This document shows, piece by piece, positions 8,840 through 16,792 of a DNA stretch of 56,908 bases. The notes below the pieces were generated by a model that saw nothing but the letters and a program-made list of their open reading frames with translations, had not been told where the DNA came from and did no database searches. The stretch's first letter is position 1; every line of letters starts with the position of its first letter. The stretch comes from a bacterium (lineage in GTDB: Bacteria; Cyanobacteriota; Vampirovibrionia; Gastranaerophilales; Gastranaerophilaceae). Position numbers and translations under genes: made by a program. The stretch covers positions 1 to 56,908 of the forward strand of contig JAAVBM010000088.1 of NCBI GenBank assembly GCA_014803505.1, given 5' to 3'.

Positions 8840-10012
8840 TTACTTATTAAATATATTTTCAAATTTTTCTGCCATACTAAGTTTGTATAAATTATCTGCA
8901 ATATTTTGAGCTAGTCCCTTGTAGCTTTGAGAAATATTTGATTCATCATTGATATCGCTCACAGGAACCCCTTTGTTTATAGCGCTCATTATTGTAAAGT
9001 AATTGTTTGGAATTTTCCAATAAATATCTTTGGATAAAACTTTTTCAATATCATTTTCTTTAATTTCGTCGTTTTCCATATATCTGTTAACAACGATTTT
9101 TGTATCTTCTTTATCGTAACCAAGTTTATCAAATAATTCCAAACATCTTTGCGTATTTCTCAATGCCGGAAGATTTGCAACCGTTACTAACATAATTAAG
9201 TCTGAGTTGTCCAGAGCTGCAATATTCTTGCCTTCGAAACTAGCTTCCGCATCTATAATTATGTATGAAAAAGTTTCTTTTAATGTGTTTATCAATTTGC
9301 TTATTTGTTTTGGCTGAATATTATCAGCTTGTTTGAAATAAGGCGGATCCGCCAATACATATAAGCTTGTTTTTTTATATCTTTCAAGTGTACTCAATAA
9401 AAATGTTTCATTTATTTTATCGAGATTTTCAAGCATATATGATATGTTAAAAGATGGTTTTAGGTTCAAAAAAGTTGTAATATCGCCCATTTGGAAATTC
9501 AAATCGATGAGGGCAATATTTTCTTTAGTAATTTTTGATAGTTCAATAGCCAAATTAGATGCGAGTGAAGTTTTTCCAATTCCACCTTTGTTTGAAAATA
9601 TTGAAATAACTTTACATTTGCTATTGTTTACAGTTACAGAATCCTGAGCAATAAGCTTACTAACAGCTTCAAAAAATTCGCTTTTGATAATAGGTATAGG
9701 AACAAATTCTTTAGCTCCTGCGCGCATTATTTCAATAATCAGATCAACAGAAGGATTATCTGATAACGCTAAAACTTTGCAGTTTTTAAATTCTTTTGTG
9801 ACTTTTAGAATCAAGTCAAGTTTAGAGCGTTTATTCGTCGATAAATCAACAATAAATAGAGATTTATCTTTTGCTTCCGATAACTTGTTTAGTATGAAAG
9901 TGGCATCAGTAGTATTAAAAATATCAAGATTATCAAATTCACTAGCGAAAAGCTTAATAACTTCGTTAGTTGAGTATTCTTCTGATAATATAATTGTTGT
10001 AAGCTTATTCAT
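8840..10012 (-). CDS. CpaE/TadZ-like protein: receiver-like domain plus MinD/ParA ATPase
   Basis: A 390-residue protein. Residues 1-115 resemble a response-regulator receiver fold with FIVDLST at the phospho-acceptor strand and a KEFVPIPI motif at its end. Residues 130-375 form a deviant-Walker A ATPase (SNKGGIGKTSLASNLA near 140, IALIDLNFQMGD near 165, YIIIDAEAS near 250). This pseudo-receiver plus ATPase arrangement is that of CpaE/TadZ, which localise Flp/Tad pilus machinery at cell poles. Related ATPases also position flagella or other machines. No tad genes are adjacent, so the cargo is unknown. It has its own promoter at 10037-10065 and shares a transcript with the gene at 8369. Confidence 0.8.
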   Translation of the reverse strand: MNKLTTIILSEEYSTNEVIKLFASEFDNLDIFNTTDATFILNKLSEAKDKSLFIVDLSTNKRSKLDLILKVTKEFKNCKVLALSDNPSVDLIIEIMRAGAKEFVPIPIIKSEFFEAVSKLIAQDSVTVNNSKCKVISIFSNKGGIGKTSLASNLAIELSKITKENIALIDLNFQMGDITTFLNLKPSFNISYMLENLDKINETFLLSTLERYKKTSLYVLADPPYFKQADNIQPKQISKLINTLKETFSYIIIDAEASFEGKNIAALDNSDLIMLVTVANLPALRNTQRCLELFDKLGYDKEDTKIVVNRYMENDEIKENDIEKVLSKDIYWKIPNNYFTIMSAINKGVPVSDINDESNISQSYKGLAQNIADNLYKLSMAEKFENIFNK

Positions 10013-10036
10013 TCCCTACCGTACCCCTATGGTTCC

Positions 10037-10065
10037 AGTATATCATATTGGAGAAGGTTATGCAA
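10037..10065 (-). promoter_or_regulatory. Sigma-70 extended -10 promoter of the CpaE-like gene
   Basis: On the minus strand: TTGCAT (10065-10060), 17-base spacer, TATACT (10042-10037) with TG one base upstream of the -10. Transcription would start near 10030, about 18 bases before the ATG at 10012. It lies downstream of the RNA gene terminator. Confidence 0.7.
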
Positions 10066-10076
10066 TCATTCGTAAA

Positions 10077-10253
10077 GAAAAAAGCCCCGTATAGGCGGAT
10101 TTTGTTACCTGCTTTGGCTCGCAGGTGGGTGAGCACCCTGACTAATCCGTTTCCCGCTGGCGATAAAAATCGGCGGGTATACTTCAATGCCATGGAGTTA
10201 ACTCTCCCTATTTATATAAATGTAGGAACAAAATTAACACCCATACAGAGCTT
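10077..10253 (-). ncRNA. Structured non-coding RNA of ~177 nt, family unassigned (6S-like in size and end pairing)
   Basis: The minus-strand transcript predicted from the promoter at 10259-10287 starts at about 10252-10253. Its first 16 bases (10253-10238) pair without interruption with 10097-10082, using G-U wobbles at five positions, and 10234-10227 (ATTTTGTT) then pairs with 10106-10099. The closing stem is followed by TTTTTTCTTT, an intrinsic terminator. Enclosed hairpins are GGAG/CUCC (10207-10204 with 10197-10194), CCCGC-CGAU/AUCG-CCA-GCGGG (10177-10153), GGGU/ACCC (10138-10127) and ACCUGC/GCAGGU (10126-10107). Length and paired ends recall 6S RNA, but the many-branched interior does not. 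No riboswitch consensus, SRP, tmRNA or RNase P motif was recognised. An overlapping 62-codon ORF is incidental. Confidence 0.75.
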
Positions 10254-10258
10254 GCTTC

Positions 10259-10287
10259 ATTTTAACATATTTTTTCAAGCTTTGCAA
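10259..10287 (-). promoter_or_regulatory. Sigma-70 extended -10 promoter of the structured RNA
   Basis: On the minus strand: TTGCAA (10287-10282), 17-base spacer, TAAAAT (10264-10259) preceded by TGT, an extended -10. The predicted +1 at 10252/10253 coincides with the first base of the RNA closing stem. Confidence 0.78.
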
Positions 10288-10305
10288 ATTATACATTGAG
10301 GCTAT

Positions 10306-12354
10306 TTACATTTTTAAAATACTTTGAGCATATTTTTCTGCAGCATCAGCTTCAGCGATAGCTGAACTATAATTACTCATATCAGTGTTTTGTTGAATAA
10401 CAGCTGCTTGTGGACTCGGAATGTATGTTCTTACAGGTTCAGTTTCTTCCTGTTTTTTTTCTATTGGTTGTTGTTGGAAGTTACTTTCTGGTGATGGAAT
10501 ATAAGATCTGAGTTCCGGTTTTTGTCCGTTTGCGGTCATTTTGATTAAATTAGTATTACTTGTATATGAGTTTGGATTTCTTTGAATTGTAGCATGTTCC
10601 GGAGTTTTGACTTGCGGAATGTTTTGTTCACTTACGTTGGAATTAGCTGCAGTTTCAGAAATTTGAGTTTCTTTTTCTTCTTTATCTTCATCTAAAACTG
10701 AATTTGTAGGGCGTCCAAAGATCGCATGTGTTGCTTTGGTTGTCCATTTTGCAATAAATGGTGAGATAAGCATCATTGGAATAAGGAATCTTATAGGATA
10801 ACCAACTATATTTTTACCCCAATATTTTGATTTTCTCAAAAGATTTAGGTTTGCAGCGTCTTTTGAAGCATAAGGTTTAATTCTTTCGATACCTACAGTC
10901 AATATTTTGCCTGCTTTTTTCAATAGTTTTAAGAATGGGTTTTTAACTCCAGCCATAAGTTGTCTATCTAGAACTTTTTTTCTAAGTTTATAACCTTTTT
11001 TGCTAACAGCACCTTTTACTGCATATCTTTCGTTAAAGAATTTTAGATTTTTTCTATAAGCTTCAACTTGATCTTTTGTCATTCCAAGATATTTCAAGCC
11101 ACCAACTTTATGCATAGCCCAGATTCCAATAGGTAGAGCTAAGAAGTATGAAAAATCGTTAACAAATCTTTCTGCTAAAGTTTTACCTTTTTCACCTTTT
11201 GGTGCTTTTGCTGTGTGAATAAGCATATCTGCAAAGATTGCAGCTTGCATAAGTACAGCCATTTTTCCACCTGCATATCTGTTTGTGCAGCCTTCAATTA
11301 AGTATCCGAAGCCCTTACCAACAGCTTTACCAAATTTTGTTTTTGCACCGGTTTTAGCCGTTACGGATAATTTGTTTACAATTTCAGATAATCCGACTTC
11401 ACGTCCAAATAAGTGACCAAATACTTTACCTAGGGTGCCATCTTTTTTCCAAATTACAACTTTTAAATTTTGATTTCCGTTTTTAAGTGTATTTGTAAGT
11501 TCGTTCAAGTGAGATAGAGCGTAAGATTCTTCTGTTAATTTTGCGTAATGTTCTACTGAGCTGAAACCTAAACCTTTGGTGATTTTTAATTCTTTTAGTA
11601 ATTTAGCAACTTCATCAGCTGATTTTCCCACTATATCAGCTGAATTTACTCCGAAAAATTGAAGTTCTTCTAATTGAAGACGTTTTAATTTTTCAGCTTT
11701 TGATAAGCCTTTTATTGATTCCATGAAATTATTGATGTAAGTGGAATCTTTTCCGTATTGTTTTAATTGAGCACCTTGTTCTATTGGTTTTAAAAATTCT
11801 TCAAATACTTGTCTTACATCTGCAATTTTAAAACCATCCAAACCTGCTGCCGGAACTTTAACCATTTTACATTCAGGTTTAGTTGGGGTATTTCTTAAAG
11901 CGTAAAGTATTCTGTTTTTAGGATTATTAGTAACTCTGTCTAAGTATTGAACGATAGCATTATATGCATTGCCTAATGTTTGAATAGGTTTTGATTTATA
12001 AAAATTACTACCGGTAATGGTGTCAGATAGTTTGTCAGCTTTGCCGGTAACTTTACCTAAAATACTTTCTTCGTATGTTCCATTACATTTTGCATTAAAT
12101 TTATCCATACCTTGGGATATTCCATACCATAATGCAGCAGTAAGCGGTACAGTGTAAGGGCTTTGTCCCATCTCTGCACTGTTTTTTACCCTATTCCCAA
12201 GTTGCGTATCACTGACATTTTGAGGTACTCCAGGAATGGTTGTTGTCCCTTGCATTGCAAGAGCTTGGGTTTGTAATTGAGATGGATTTTGTCTGAAACT
12301 TACTGTTTTTTGTTGTAAGCTCGGAATGTTTAATGAATTAACTTGTTCTGACAT
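10306..12354 (-). CDS. Large hypothetical protein, lineage-type, with hydrophobic segments and YIPSP repeats
   Basis: A 682-residue basic protein with no recognised family. The Gln/Ser-rich N-terminus carries a KTVSFRQNP motif (residues ~16-24) similar to the starts of the proteins at 48196 and 48675. Moderately hydrophobic stretches occur near residues 68-80, 365-385, 400-420 and 530-550 (FLIPMMLISPFI), so membrane association is likely. The last ~130 residues are low-complexity and contain two copies of R-S/T-YIPSP, near residues 610 and 645. There is no classical signal peptide. It is transcribed toward the RNA gene, from which its stop codon is only ~20 bases short of the promoter -35. 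Function unknown. Confidence 0.7.
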   Translation of the reverse strand: MSEQVNSLNIPSLQQKTVSFRQNPSQLQTQALAMQGTTTIPGVPQNVSDTQLGNRVKNSAEMGQSPYTVPLTAALWYGISQGMDKFNAKCNGTYEESILGKVTGKADKLSDTITGSNFYKSKPIQTLGNAYNAIVQYLDRVTNNPKNRILYALRNTPTKPECKMVKVPAAGLDGFKIADVRQVFEEFLKPIEQGAQLKQYGKDSTYINNFMESIKGLSKAEKLKRLQLEELQFFGVNSADIVGKSADEVAKLLKELKITKGLGFSSVEHYAKLTEESYALSHLNELTNTLKNGNQNLKVVIWKKDGTLGKVFGHLFGREVGLSEIVNKLSVTAKTGAKTKFGKAVGKGFGYLIEGCTNRYAGGKMAVLMQAAIFADMLIHTAKAPKGEKGKTLAERFVNDFSYFLALPIGIWAMHKVGGLKYLGMTKDQVEAYRKNLKFFNERYAVKGAVSKKGYKLRKKVLDRQLMAGVKNPFLKLLKKAGKILTVGIERIKPYASKDAANLNLLRKSKYWGKNIVGYPIRFLIPMMLISPFIAKWTTKATHAIFGRPTNSVLDEDKEEKETQISETAANSNVSEQNIPQVKTPEHATIQRNPNSYTSNTNLIKMTANGQKPELRSYIPSPESNFQQQPIEKKQEETEPVRTYIPSPQAAVIQQNTDMSNYSSAIAEADAAEKYAQSILKM

Positions 12355-12536
12355 TCTACTTTCCTATTGATTTCCCTACAAGTATATAAAAACATTTTTT
12401 TTTGATTAGTTGCTATTATATTAAAATTTTTTATATTATGTAACGAAATGTTACAGCTTTAGCCTTTTCTGAAATATTTAAAACTGTATATACTTTATAT
12501 ATACAAGAGAGATGATTAAATAAGAGAGGCTACAAA

Positions 12537-12713
12537 ATGGCAGTTGCAAATTTAAAGAAAATAGATAATAAATTGAAAGATATTTACAAAGATCAAATCA
12601 CAACTGCAGTACCTGCTGCATCTCAAGAACCATTTGTTGATAGATCAGATTTATTATTTCAACAGATGAATTTCATCGCAACATATAACAAACAAATGTT
12701 ACATATTGCTTAA
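12537..12713 (+). CDS. Small hypothetical protein, 58 residues
   Basis: A short gene with a clear AGAGG ribosome site (12525-12529) seven bases before the ATG, and its own strong terminator at 12764-12793. The product starts MAVANLKKIDNKLKDIYKDQ and ends in a helix-like NKQMLHIA, with a middle VPAASQEPF turn. It is soluble, with no cysteines and no signal peptide. No family is recognised. It is divergent from the 682-residue gene, with a TATACT hexamer upstream near 12486-12493 that may be its -10. Coding status rests on the ribosome site, the isolated monocistronic layout and ordinary codon use. Confidence 0.65.
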   Translation: MAVANLKKIDNKLKDIYKDQITTAVPAASQEPFVDRSDLLFQQMNFIATYNKQMLHIA

Positions 12714-12763
12714 AAAAGTTTTTAACTCCAATTTAATTTAATTTTTCCCCTACAAATTTTATC

Positions 12764-12793
12764 CCTGATTTCACAAGAAGTCAGGTTTTTTTT
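12764..12793 (+). terminator. Intrinsic terminator after the 58-residue gene
   Basis: CCTGATTTC (12764-12772), ACAA loop, GAAGTCAGG (12777-12785) with one T-G wobble, then eight T residues. Confidence 0.88.
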
Positions 12794-12854
12794 GCGTATT
12801 TTAGTAAAAAGTGTTTTTATGTTATATTCATAAAATAGGGAGAGGTTGTTTATT

Positions 12855-14537
12855 ATGGATAAGAAAAAGTTTATTAACCTTTTATGTTTTATTATATTAG
12901 CTGTTGTAACTGTTTGGCTCAGGTATTTATATTTGAATACTGATCTGTGGTATGACGAAGCTTGTTCTTGGTTTACGGCTAAACAATCGTTTCCTTTCGG
13001 TATCGAGGATAATTTAAGCTCTTTGGATCTTCAACATACGCCGTTATATTTTTATATGTTGCATTTTTGGATGAAAATGTTTGGTGATTCTGAGATTGCC
13101 ATGCGAATATTATCTCTTATTTTTGGACTTGCTTCAGTACCTATGGTTTATTTAACAGCAAAGAAAATTGCCAATAAACAAGTTGCTCTGTTTGCAACAG
13201 CTTTAACTGCGGTTTCTCCGTTGATGACTATTTTTTCTGTTGAAATCAGAATGTATCCTGTTGTTATCTTTTGGGTATTGTTATCTTTGAACTATTTAAT
13301 TGATTTTGAACAGAAAAAAGATAATAAATCTCTAGTGAAGTTAGTTATTGCTAATTTGTTAATTCCGTACACGCTTGTTGGCGGAATATTGTATAATGTT
13401 TCACTGGCTGCTTGTTATTTGATTTATTTATTGCTAAATAAATCGTCTGTTATAAAAAAATATTTAGTAGCGTTAAGTGTGGAATTATTATGTTTGATTC
13501 CATATTTTATAAAAATTGCATACTATGCAAAAATGCGAGATCTTTTTGTTGTTTCACACGAAGGTCATTTGAAGTTTTTCCATGTTGTGGATGTGATTAG
13601 GAATTTCTTTGGTGTAAATATTGCAACTAATATTTATTGGCCGGAAGAAATGCCTTATGATTTAACCATTTTATTTGCAATTTCCGTAATCGTTCCTTGT
13701 GTTTATTTTGTATATGGATTAGTTCAAGGTTGTAAAAATTCTGATAAATTCTTAAGGACATTGTATTGTATATTTTTTATTAGTTTTGGTTTATCAGTAC
13801 TCTTTTCATTATTAGAAGTAAATGTGTTCACTTCACGTTATATATTATATTTGTTACCTCCATTTTTTATTTTATCTGTTTTAGGGTTGTCAAAGATGTT
13901 AACAGCTAAACATTGGCAATCATTTTTAACGGTGTATTTGATAATCGTTACTATTTTTAATGTTTATTTTTCAAAGAATTTTGATAATCTTAAAACTCGG
14001 GCATTTAAATCAGTGAAGATTGAGGCTGATAAATTAGAATTGGATGCAAATGATATTGTTATTATGCCATTTGGTTCCGATGCTCCGTATTATTTTAGAT
14101 CATTATCTTCACCAAGAGTTTTTGAATTTGATTTTCATAAAGAAATACGTAATCCGAATAATGAAAAGTATTATGATGAAAAACAACAGCAAAATATGTT
14201 TGGAAGTAGGGCTGCTCGTGTTGTTTATACTGCTGTTATGTCAGATAGGGTGTTTTCGGATGCTTATTTTGAGTATTTTCTAAAAAATATAAATTATACA
14301 GTACCGTCCGGAAGATATGTTTTAATGGCGTTGTATAGTTCTGATGCTTCATTACTAATTGATATTCAGGATTTGCGAAAATCAATTAAAGATGAGCATA
14401 GTGTTCAAAAACAAATTTCTAATGTTATGTTTGCAAAATATCTTTATGATACAAGAGCTATGTTAATGTTTGATTTTGACTTATTGAAAACTTATACTTA
14501 TAATAATTATACATTCTTATTGTTTAGAAAACGTTAA
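12855..14537 (+). CDS. PMT/ArnT-type (GT39-like) membrane glycosyltransferase
   Basis: A 560-residue protein with about 11 hydrophobic segments in the first two-thirds and a soluble C-terminal region. The first loop has LWYDEACSW (residues ~31-39), the expected position of the catalytic acidic pair in dolichyl- or undecaprenyl-phosphate-sugar dependent transferases, followed by HTPLYFYMLHFW, another family hallmark. Such enzymes add sugars to lipid A, cell-wall polymers or proteins on the outer face of the inner membrane. Acceptor and donor are not predictable. The start at ATG 12855 follows GGAGAGG (12839-12845); the in-frame TTG at 12846 is rejected. A signal-peptide protein follows after 15 bases. 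Confidence 0.82.
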   Translation: MDKKKFINLLCFIILAVVTVWLRYLYLNTDLWYDEACSWFTAKQSFPFGIEDNLSSLDLQHTPLYFYMLHFWMKMFGDSEIAMRILSLIFGLASVPMVYLTAKKIANKQVALFATALTAVSPLMTIFSVEIRMYPVVIFWVLLSLNYLIDFEQKKDNKSLVKLVIANLLIPYTLVGGILYNVSLAACYLIYLLLNKSSVIKKYLVALSVELLCLIPYFIKIAYYAKMRDLFVVSHEGHLKFFHVVDVIRNFFGVNIATNIYWPEEMPYDLTILFAISVIVPCVYFVYGLVQGCKNSDKFLRTLYCIFFISFGLSVLFSLLEVNVFTSRYILYLLPPFFILSVLGLSKMLTAKHWQSFLTVYLIIVTIFNVYFSKNFDNLKTRAFKSVKIEADKLELDANDIVIMPFGSDAPYYFRSLSSPRVFEFDFHKEIRNPNNEKYYDEKQQQNMFGSRAARVVYTAVMSDRVFSDAYFEYFLKNINYTVPSGRYVLMALYSSDASLLIDIQDLRKSIKDEHSVQKQISNVMFAKYLYDTRAMLMFDFDLLKTYTYNNYTFLLFRKR

Positions 14538-14552
14538 TATCTGAGGTTATGT

Positions 14553-14951
14553 ATGAAAAAGGCTGTGGCTTTTTTAATAATATTTTTGTTATCAATGACT
14601 ATAGTTAAATCAAATGAAACAGATTCGCAGACTATGTGGAAACGTGTTGATAGCAATAGTTTTATTTATCAAGATGGAATTATTGGAACTGAAGATATTT
14701 ATGGTTTTTCATTTCTTTTAAAAGCCTATAACAAAGGACAATATGAACCTGTAAGCGGGAAACGTATTTTATATACCTTAACGCAGTATACTATTGATTG
14801 TGATAAGAAAAAGTATAAAATAGGTGTTATTGATTCTTATGGAGAAAGAGATAATTTTATTTCCGGAGATTATAATAAATATGCTCAATTTCAACCTATA
14901 GTTTCAGGAACTTCTGTCGCCAGTGTTGCTGAAAAACTTTGTAAACCATAA
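14553..14951 (+). CDS. Periplasmic adhesin-E-like protein
   Basis: A 132-residue protein with an N-terminal signal peptide (KK then a hydrophobic stretch to about residue 20). The mature part begins with a WKRV motif, has a conserved-looking DCDKKKYKI (residues ~90-98) and closes with PIVSGTSVASVAEKLCK, giving two cysteines that could form a disulfide. This pattern fits the surface-adhesin protein E family of small secreted domains. Whether it is an adhesin here is unknown, because members of the family are widespread and mostly uncharacterised. It is co-directional with the glycosyltransferase, 15 bases upstream, and ends at a terminator. Confidence 0.72.
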   Translation: MKKAVAFLIIFLLSMTIVKSNETDSQTMWKRVDSNSFIYQDGIIGTEDIYGFSFLLKAYNKGQYEPVSGKRILYTLTQYTIDCDKKKYKIGVIDSYGERDNFISGDYNKYAQFQPIVSGTSVASVAEKLCKP

Positions 14952-14955
14952 AAAA

Positions 14956-14982
14956 TCCTGAACTTATGTTCAGGATTTTTTT
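14956..14982. terminator. Bidirectional intrinsic terminator
   Basis: TCCTGAAC (14956-14963), TTAT loop, GTTCAGGA (14968-14975), then seven T; the A-run on the left lets it also stop minus-strand transcription. Confidence 0.85.
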
Positions 14983-14983
14983 A

Positions 14984-15301
14984 TTATGCTGCTACATCCA
15001 ATTTATTACCGGTTTCTTTTGGAGGATTTTCAATTTTTTGTTCCGGTTTTACTTCGGAGTCAGCTTTTTTTATTTCAGGGGTTGTTGATAATTCTACAGT
15101 ATCGGCTTCCGGTGTTTTTTCCAATTTTACAGCATTTTCAAGAAAATCTGTTTTGAATTCCTCTAAAGGCATTTGTCGGGTACCATTTTTATCTCCAACA
15201 ATAGTTACTATTCCATCATTTTTTGTTGCTGTAATTTTTTCACCATCTTTTGTTGTATAGCTAATTGTTGTAAATGGTTTAATTGGTGCTGTTTCTACCA
15301 T
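14984..15301 (-). CDS. Small hypothetical protein with disordered C-terminus
   Basis: A 105-residue protein. The first ~55 residues look like a small beta domain (TISYTTKDGEKITATKNDG, then IVTIVGDKNGTRQMPLEEF), and the rest is a Glu/Lys/Pro-rich tail. There is no signal peptide, membrane span or known family. An AGAAGG ribosome site stands at correct distance from the ATG at 15301. It lies 69 bases downstream of the HExxH gene, and the two may share a transcript. Function unknown. Confidence 0.65.
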   Translation of the reverse strand: MVETAPIKPFTTISYTTKDGEKITATKNDGIVTIVGDKNGTRQMPLEEFKTDFLENAVKLEKTPEADTVELSTTPEIKKADSEVKPEQKIENPPKETGNKLDVAA

Positions 15302-15370
15302 AGACGCCTTCTTTCTTGATTGTTTACATTATTTGTTAATAGTGATGAACTTTGGTAATTGATTAATTAT

Positions 15371-16183
15371 TTATACATCTTTACAGTTCTTAATTTTTTG
15401 AGCGTGTTTTGCTCGTTCCTTCATTATTATTTCATAAATCATATCTTTTAATAGTGCTATTTTTTCTTCAAACATAAAATACGGATTTTCTTGTATCAAA
15501 CATTCCGGTGTAAGTTTTATATGTTTTTTGTTCATTTTTTTCGCATAATTGTATTGAGTATAGTATGCATTATTTTCTGTAATAAGTTTGTATCTTATGT
15601 TTTGTAAGTAATCTATTTTATATTCAGGTTTCATACCTGCAAAAAACTTTTTTATAGCCAGTTTCATTTTAAAGAGAGCTTTTTTATCTGTGGCATCTGT
15701 ATATATCGCAGTTTCATAAAGTTCATCAGGATCTTTACCTGTTACATATAAAAGGTGGTTTGCTCTTTGATCTCTTGCTAGTATTTTTGGATGAAAAAGA
15801 CTGTCTGTAAAGTGTCGAAATTCATGTATTACATAAGGCAGATTCATTATGCTTACTTTGTTATCTTTCTCGCAGCAAAGTTCTAAAGCTTCACTTTCTA
15901 TATTTGCAGAATAAGGGCAAAAGTTTAAGCGTTGTGCGCAAATTGTACCATATTCAGGATCTTCTGTATAAGGAATAATACCTAATCTTACTTTTTTCGG
16001 TAGAATACTTATTATTGAACTTTTTATATCTTGTAATGTTAGGGTTTCTTTTTTAGTTTTTTCCATAACACTGTTGTAGAACTTATGGCAAAGCTGTGCA
16101 GCTTTACGTTGTCTTTCTTCAAAAGAGCCACGAGTGTATTGGTATGGTAACATTAAGTTTTTATTTATTCTGTTATAAGCCAT
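15371..16183 (-). CDS. Hypothetical protein with HExxH zinc-peptidase-like motif
   Basis: A 270-residue soluble protein. Near residue 119 it has VIHEFRHFTD, an HExxH zinc-binding helix preceded by a hydrophobic strand (NLPYVI), as in zincin metallopeptidases. A possible third ligand among YETAIYTD (residues ~155-162) or a later Glu is not certain. Six cysteines cluster in the middle (LELCCEKD and neighbours), unusual for a cytosolic protein in this window. There is no signal peptide. The start MAYNRINKNLMLPYQYTRG is chosen at the only good ATG. The family is not recognised, so a peptidase role is inferred from the motif alone. Confidence 0.65.
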   Translation of the reverse strand: MAYNRINKNLMLPYQYTRGSFEERQRKAAQLCHKFYNSVMEKTKKETLTLQDIKSSIISILPKKVRLGIIPYTEDPEYGTICAQRLNFCPYSANIESEALELCCEKDNKVSIMNLPYVIHEFRHFTDSLFHPKILARDQRANHLLYVTGKDPDELYETAIYTDATDKKALFKMKLAIKKFFAGMKPEYKIDYLQNIRYKLITENNAYYTQYNYAKKMNKKHIKLTPECLIQENPYFMFEEKIALLKDMIYEIIMKERAKHAQKIKNCKDV

Positions 16184-16264
16184 ACTGTATTAATGTCGAA
16201 AAAGATATTTTTTGTTATTTTTTTATAATTTGTTAAATTTTATTATTAATGATATTCTTAACGT

Positions 16265-16792
16265 ATGATTGAGTTAATGATTTTATTTGTATTGCTGAAG
16301 CATGATTTGACGATGTATTCGATATTGAAACGCATACAAGAACATTTTCTTGCTTTTACCAGTCCGAGTTTTGGAGCATTAAAGCCCGCTCTTACCAGAT
16401 TGGAAAAGAATGGTTTTATAACATCATCAAAGCATATGTCTGAAGGTGGAAAATTATCAGTTTTTTATTCTATCACTAGAGATGGAACTAAAGAATTAAA
16501 GAATTTATTATTAAAACCATTTTCAAATAATCCGCTTCAGTTTTTGTCTGATGCAAAGGTTAAGTTGTGTTGTGCAGGTTTTCTAAATAGTCAGGAAGTT
16601 TCTGAATTATTAGAAACTATTAAGGCTAATGCTTTTGTACATAGATTAAATGCAGAGAAAATTTTAACTGATGAATATACTCCGGTAGATTTTTATCAAA
16701 GAATTGTTCTGGATAATACAATTTGTGAATATAAGAATTTTATTTCAATGATAGAAGGTTTTGAAAAAGATAATGGCAGCAATAGTAGATAG
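16265..16792 (+). CDS. PadR-family transcriptional regulator
   Basis: A 175-residue protein with an N-terminal winged helix: LLKHDLTMYSILKRIQE, then SFGALKPALTRLEKNGFI, then a beta-wing ending FYSITRDGTKELKNLL. This is the classic PadR/Virulence-AP order. The C-terminal ~85 residues form the helical dimerisation region. PadR proteins usually repress phenolic-acid, multidrug or envelope genes and respond to small ligands; the ligand here is unknown. No Shine-Dalgarno is visible before ATG 16265. The gene overlaps the radical-SAM gene by 20 bases, so both are translated from one message and regulation of that enzyme is possible. Confidence 0.85.
   Translation: MIELMILFVLLKHDLTMYSILKRIQEHFLAFTSPSFGALKPALTRLEKNGFITSSKHMSEGGKLSVFYSITRDGTKELKNLLLKPFSNNPLQFLSDAKVKLCCAGFLNSQEVSELLETIKANAFVHRLNAEKILTDEYTPVDFYQRIVLDNTICEYKNFISMIEGFEKDNGSNSR

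Noticed and set aside
10005-10193. 62-codon minus-strand ORF within the RNA gene
   Set aside because: It overlaps the paired helices of the structured RNA, runs across its terminator and the next promoter, and has no fitting ribosome site; the opposite-strand ORF 10048-10299 is likewise incidental.
10013-10287. Riboswitch leader controlling the CpaE-like gene
   Set aside because: The downstream gene has its own extended -10 promoter at 10037-10065 beyond the RNA terminator, and no known aptamer consensus was recognised; kept only as a less likely alternative.
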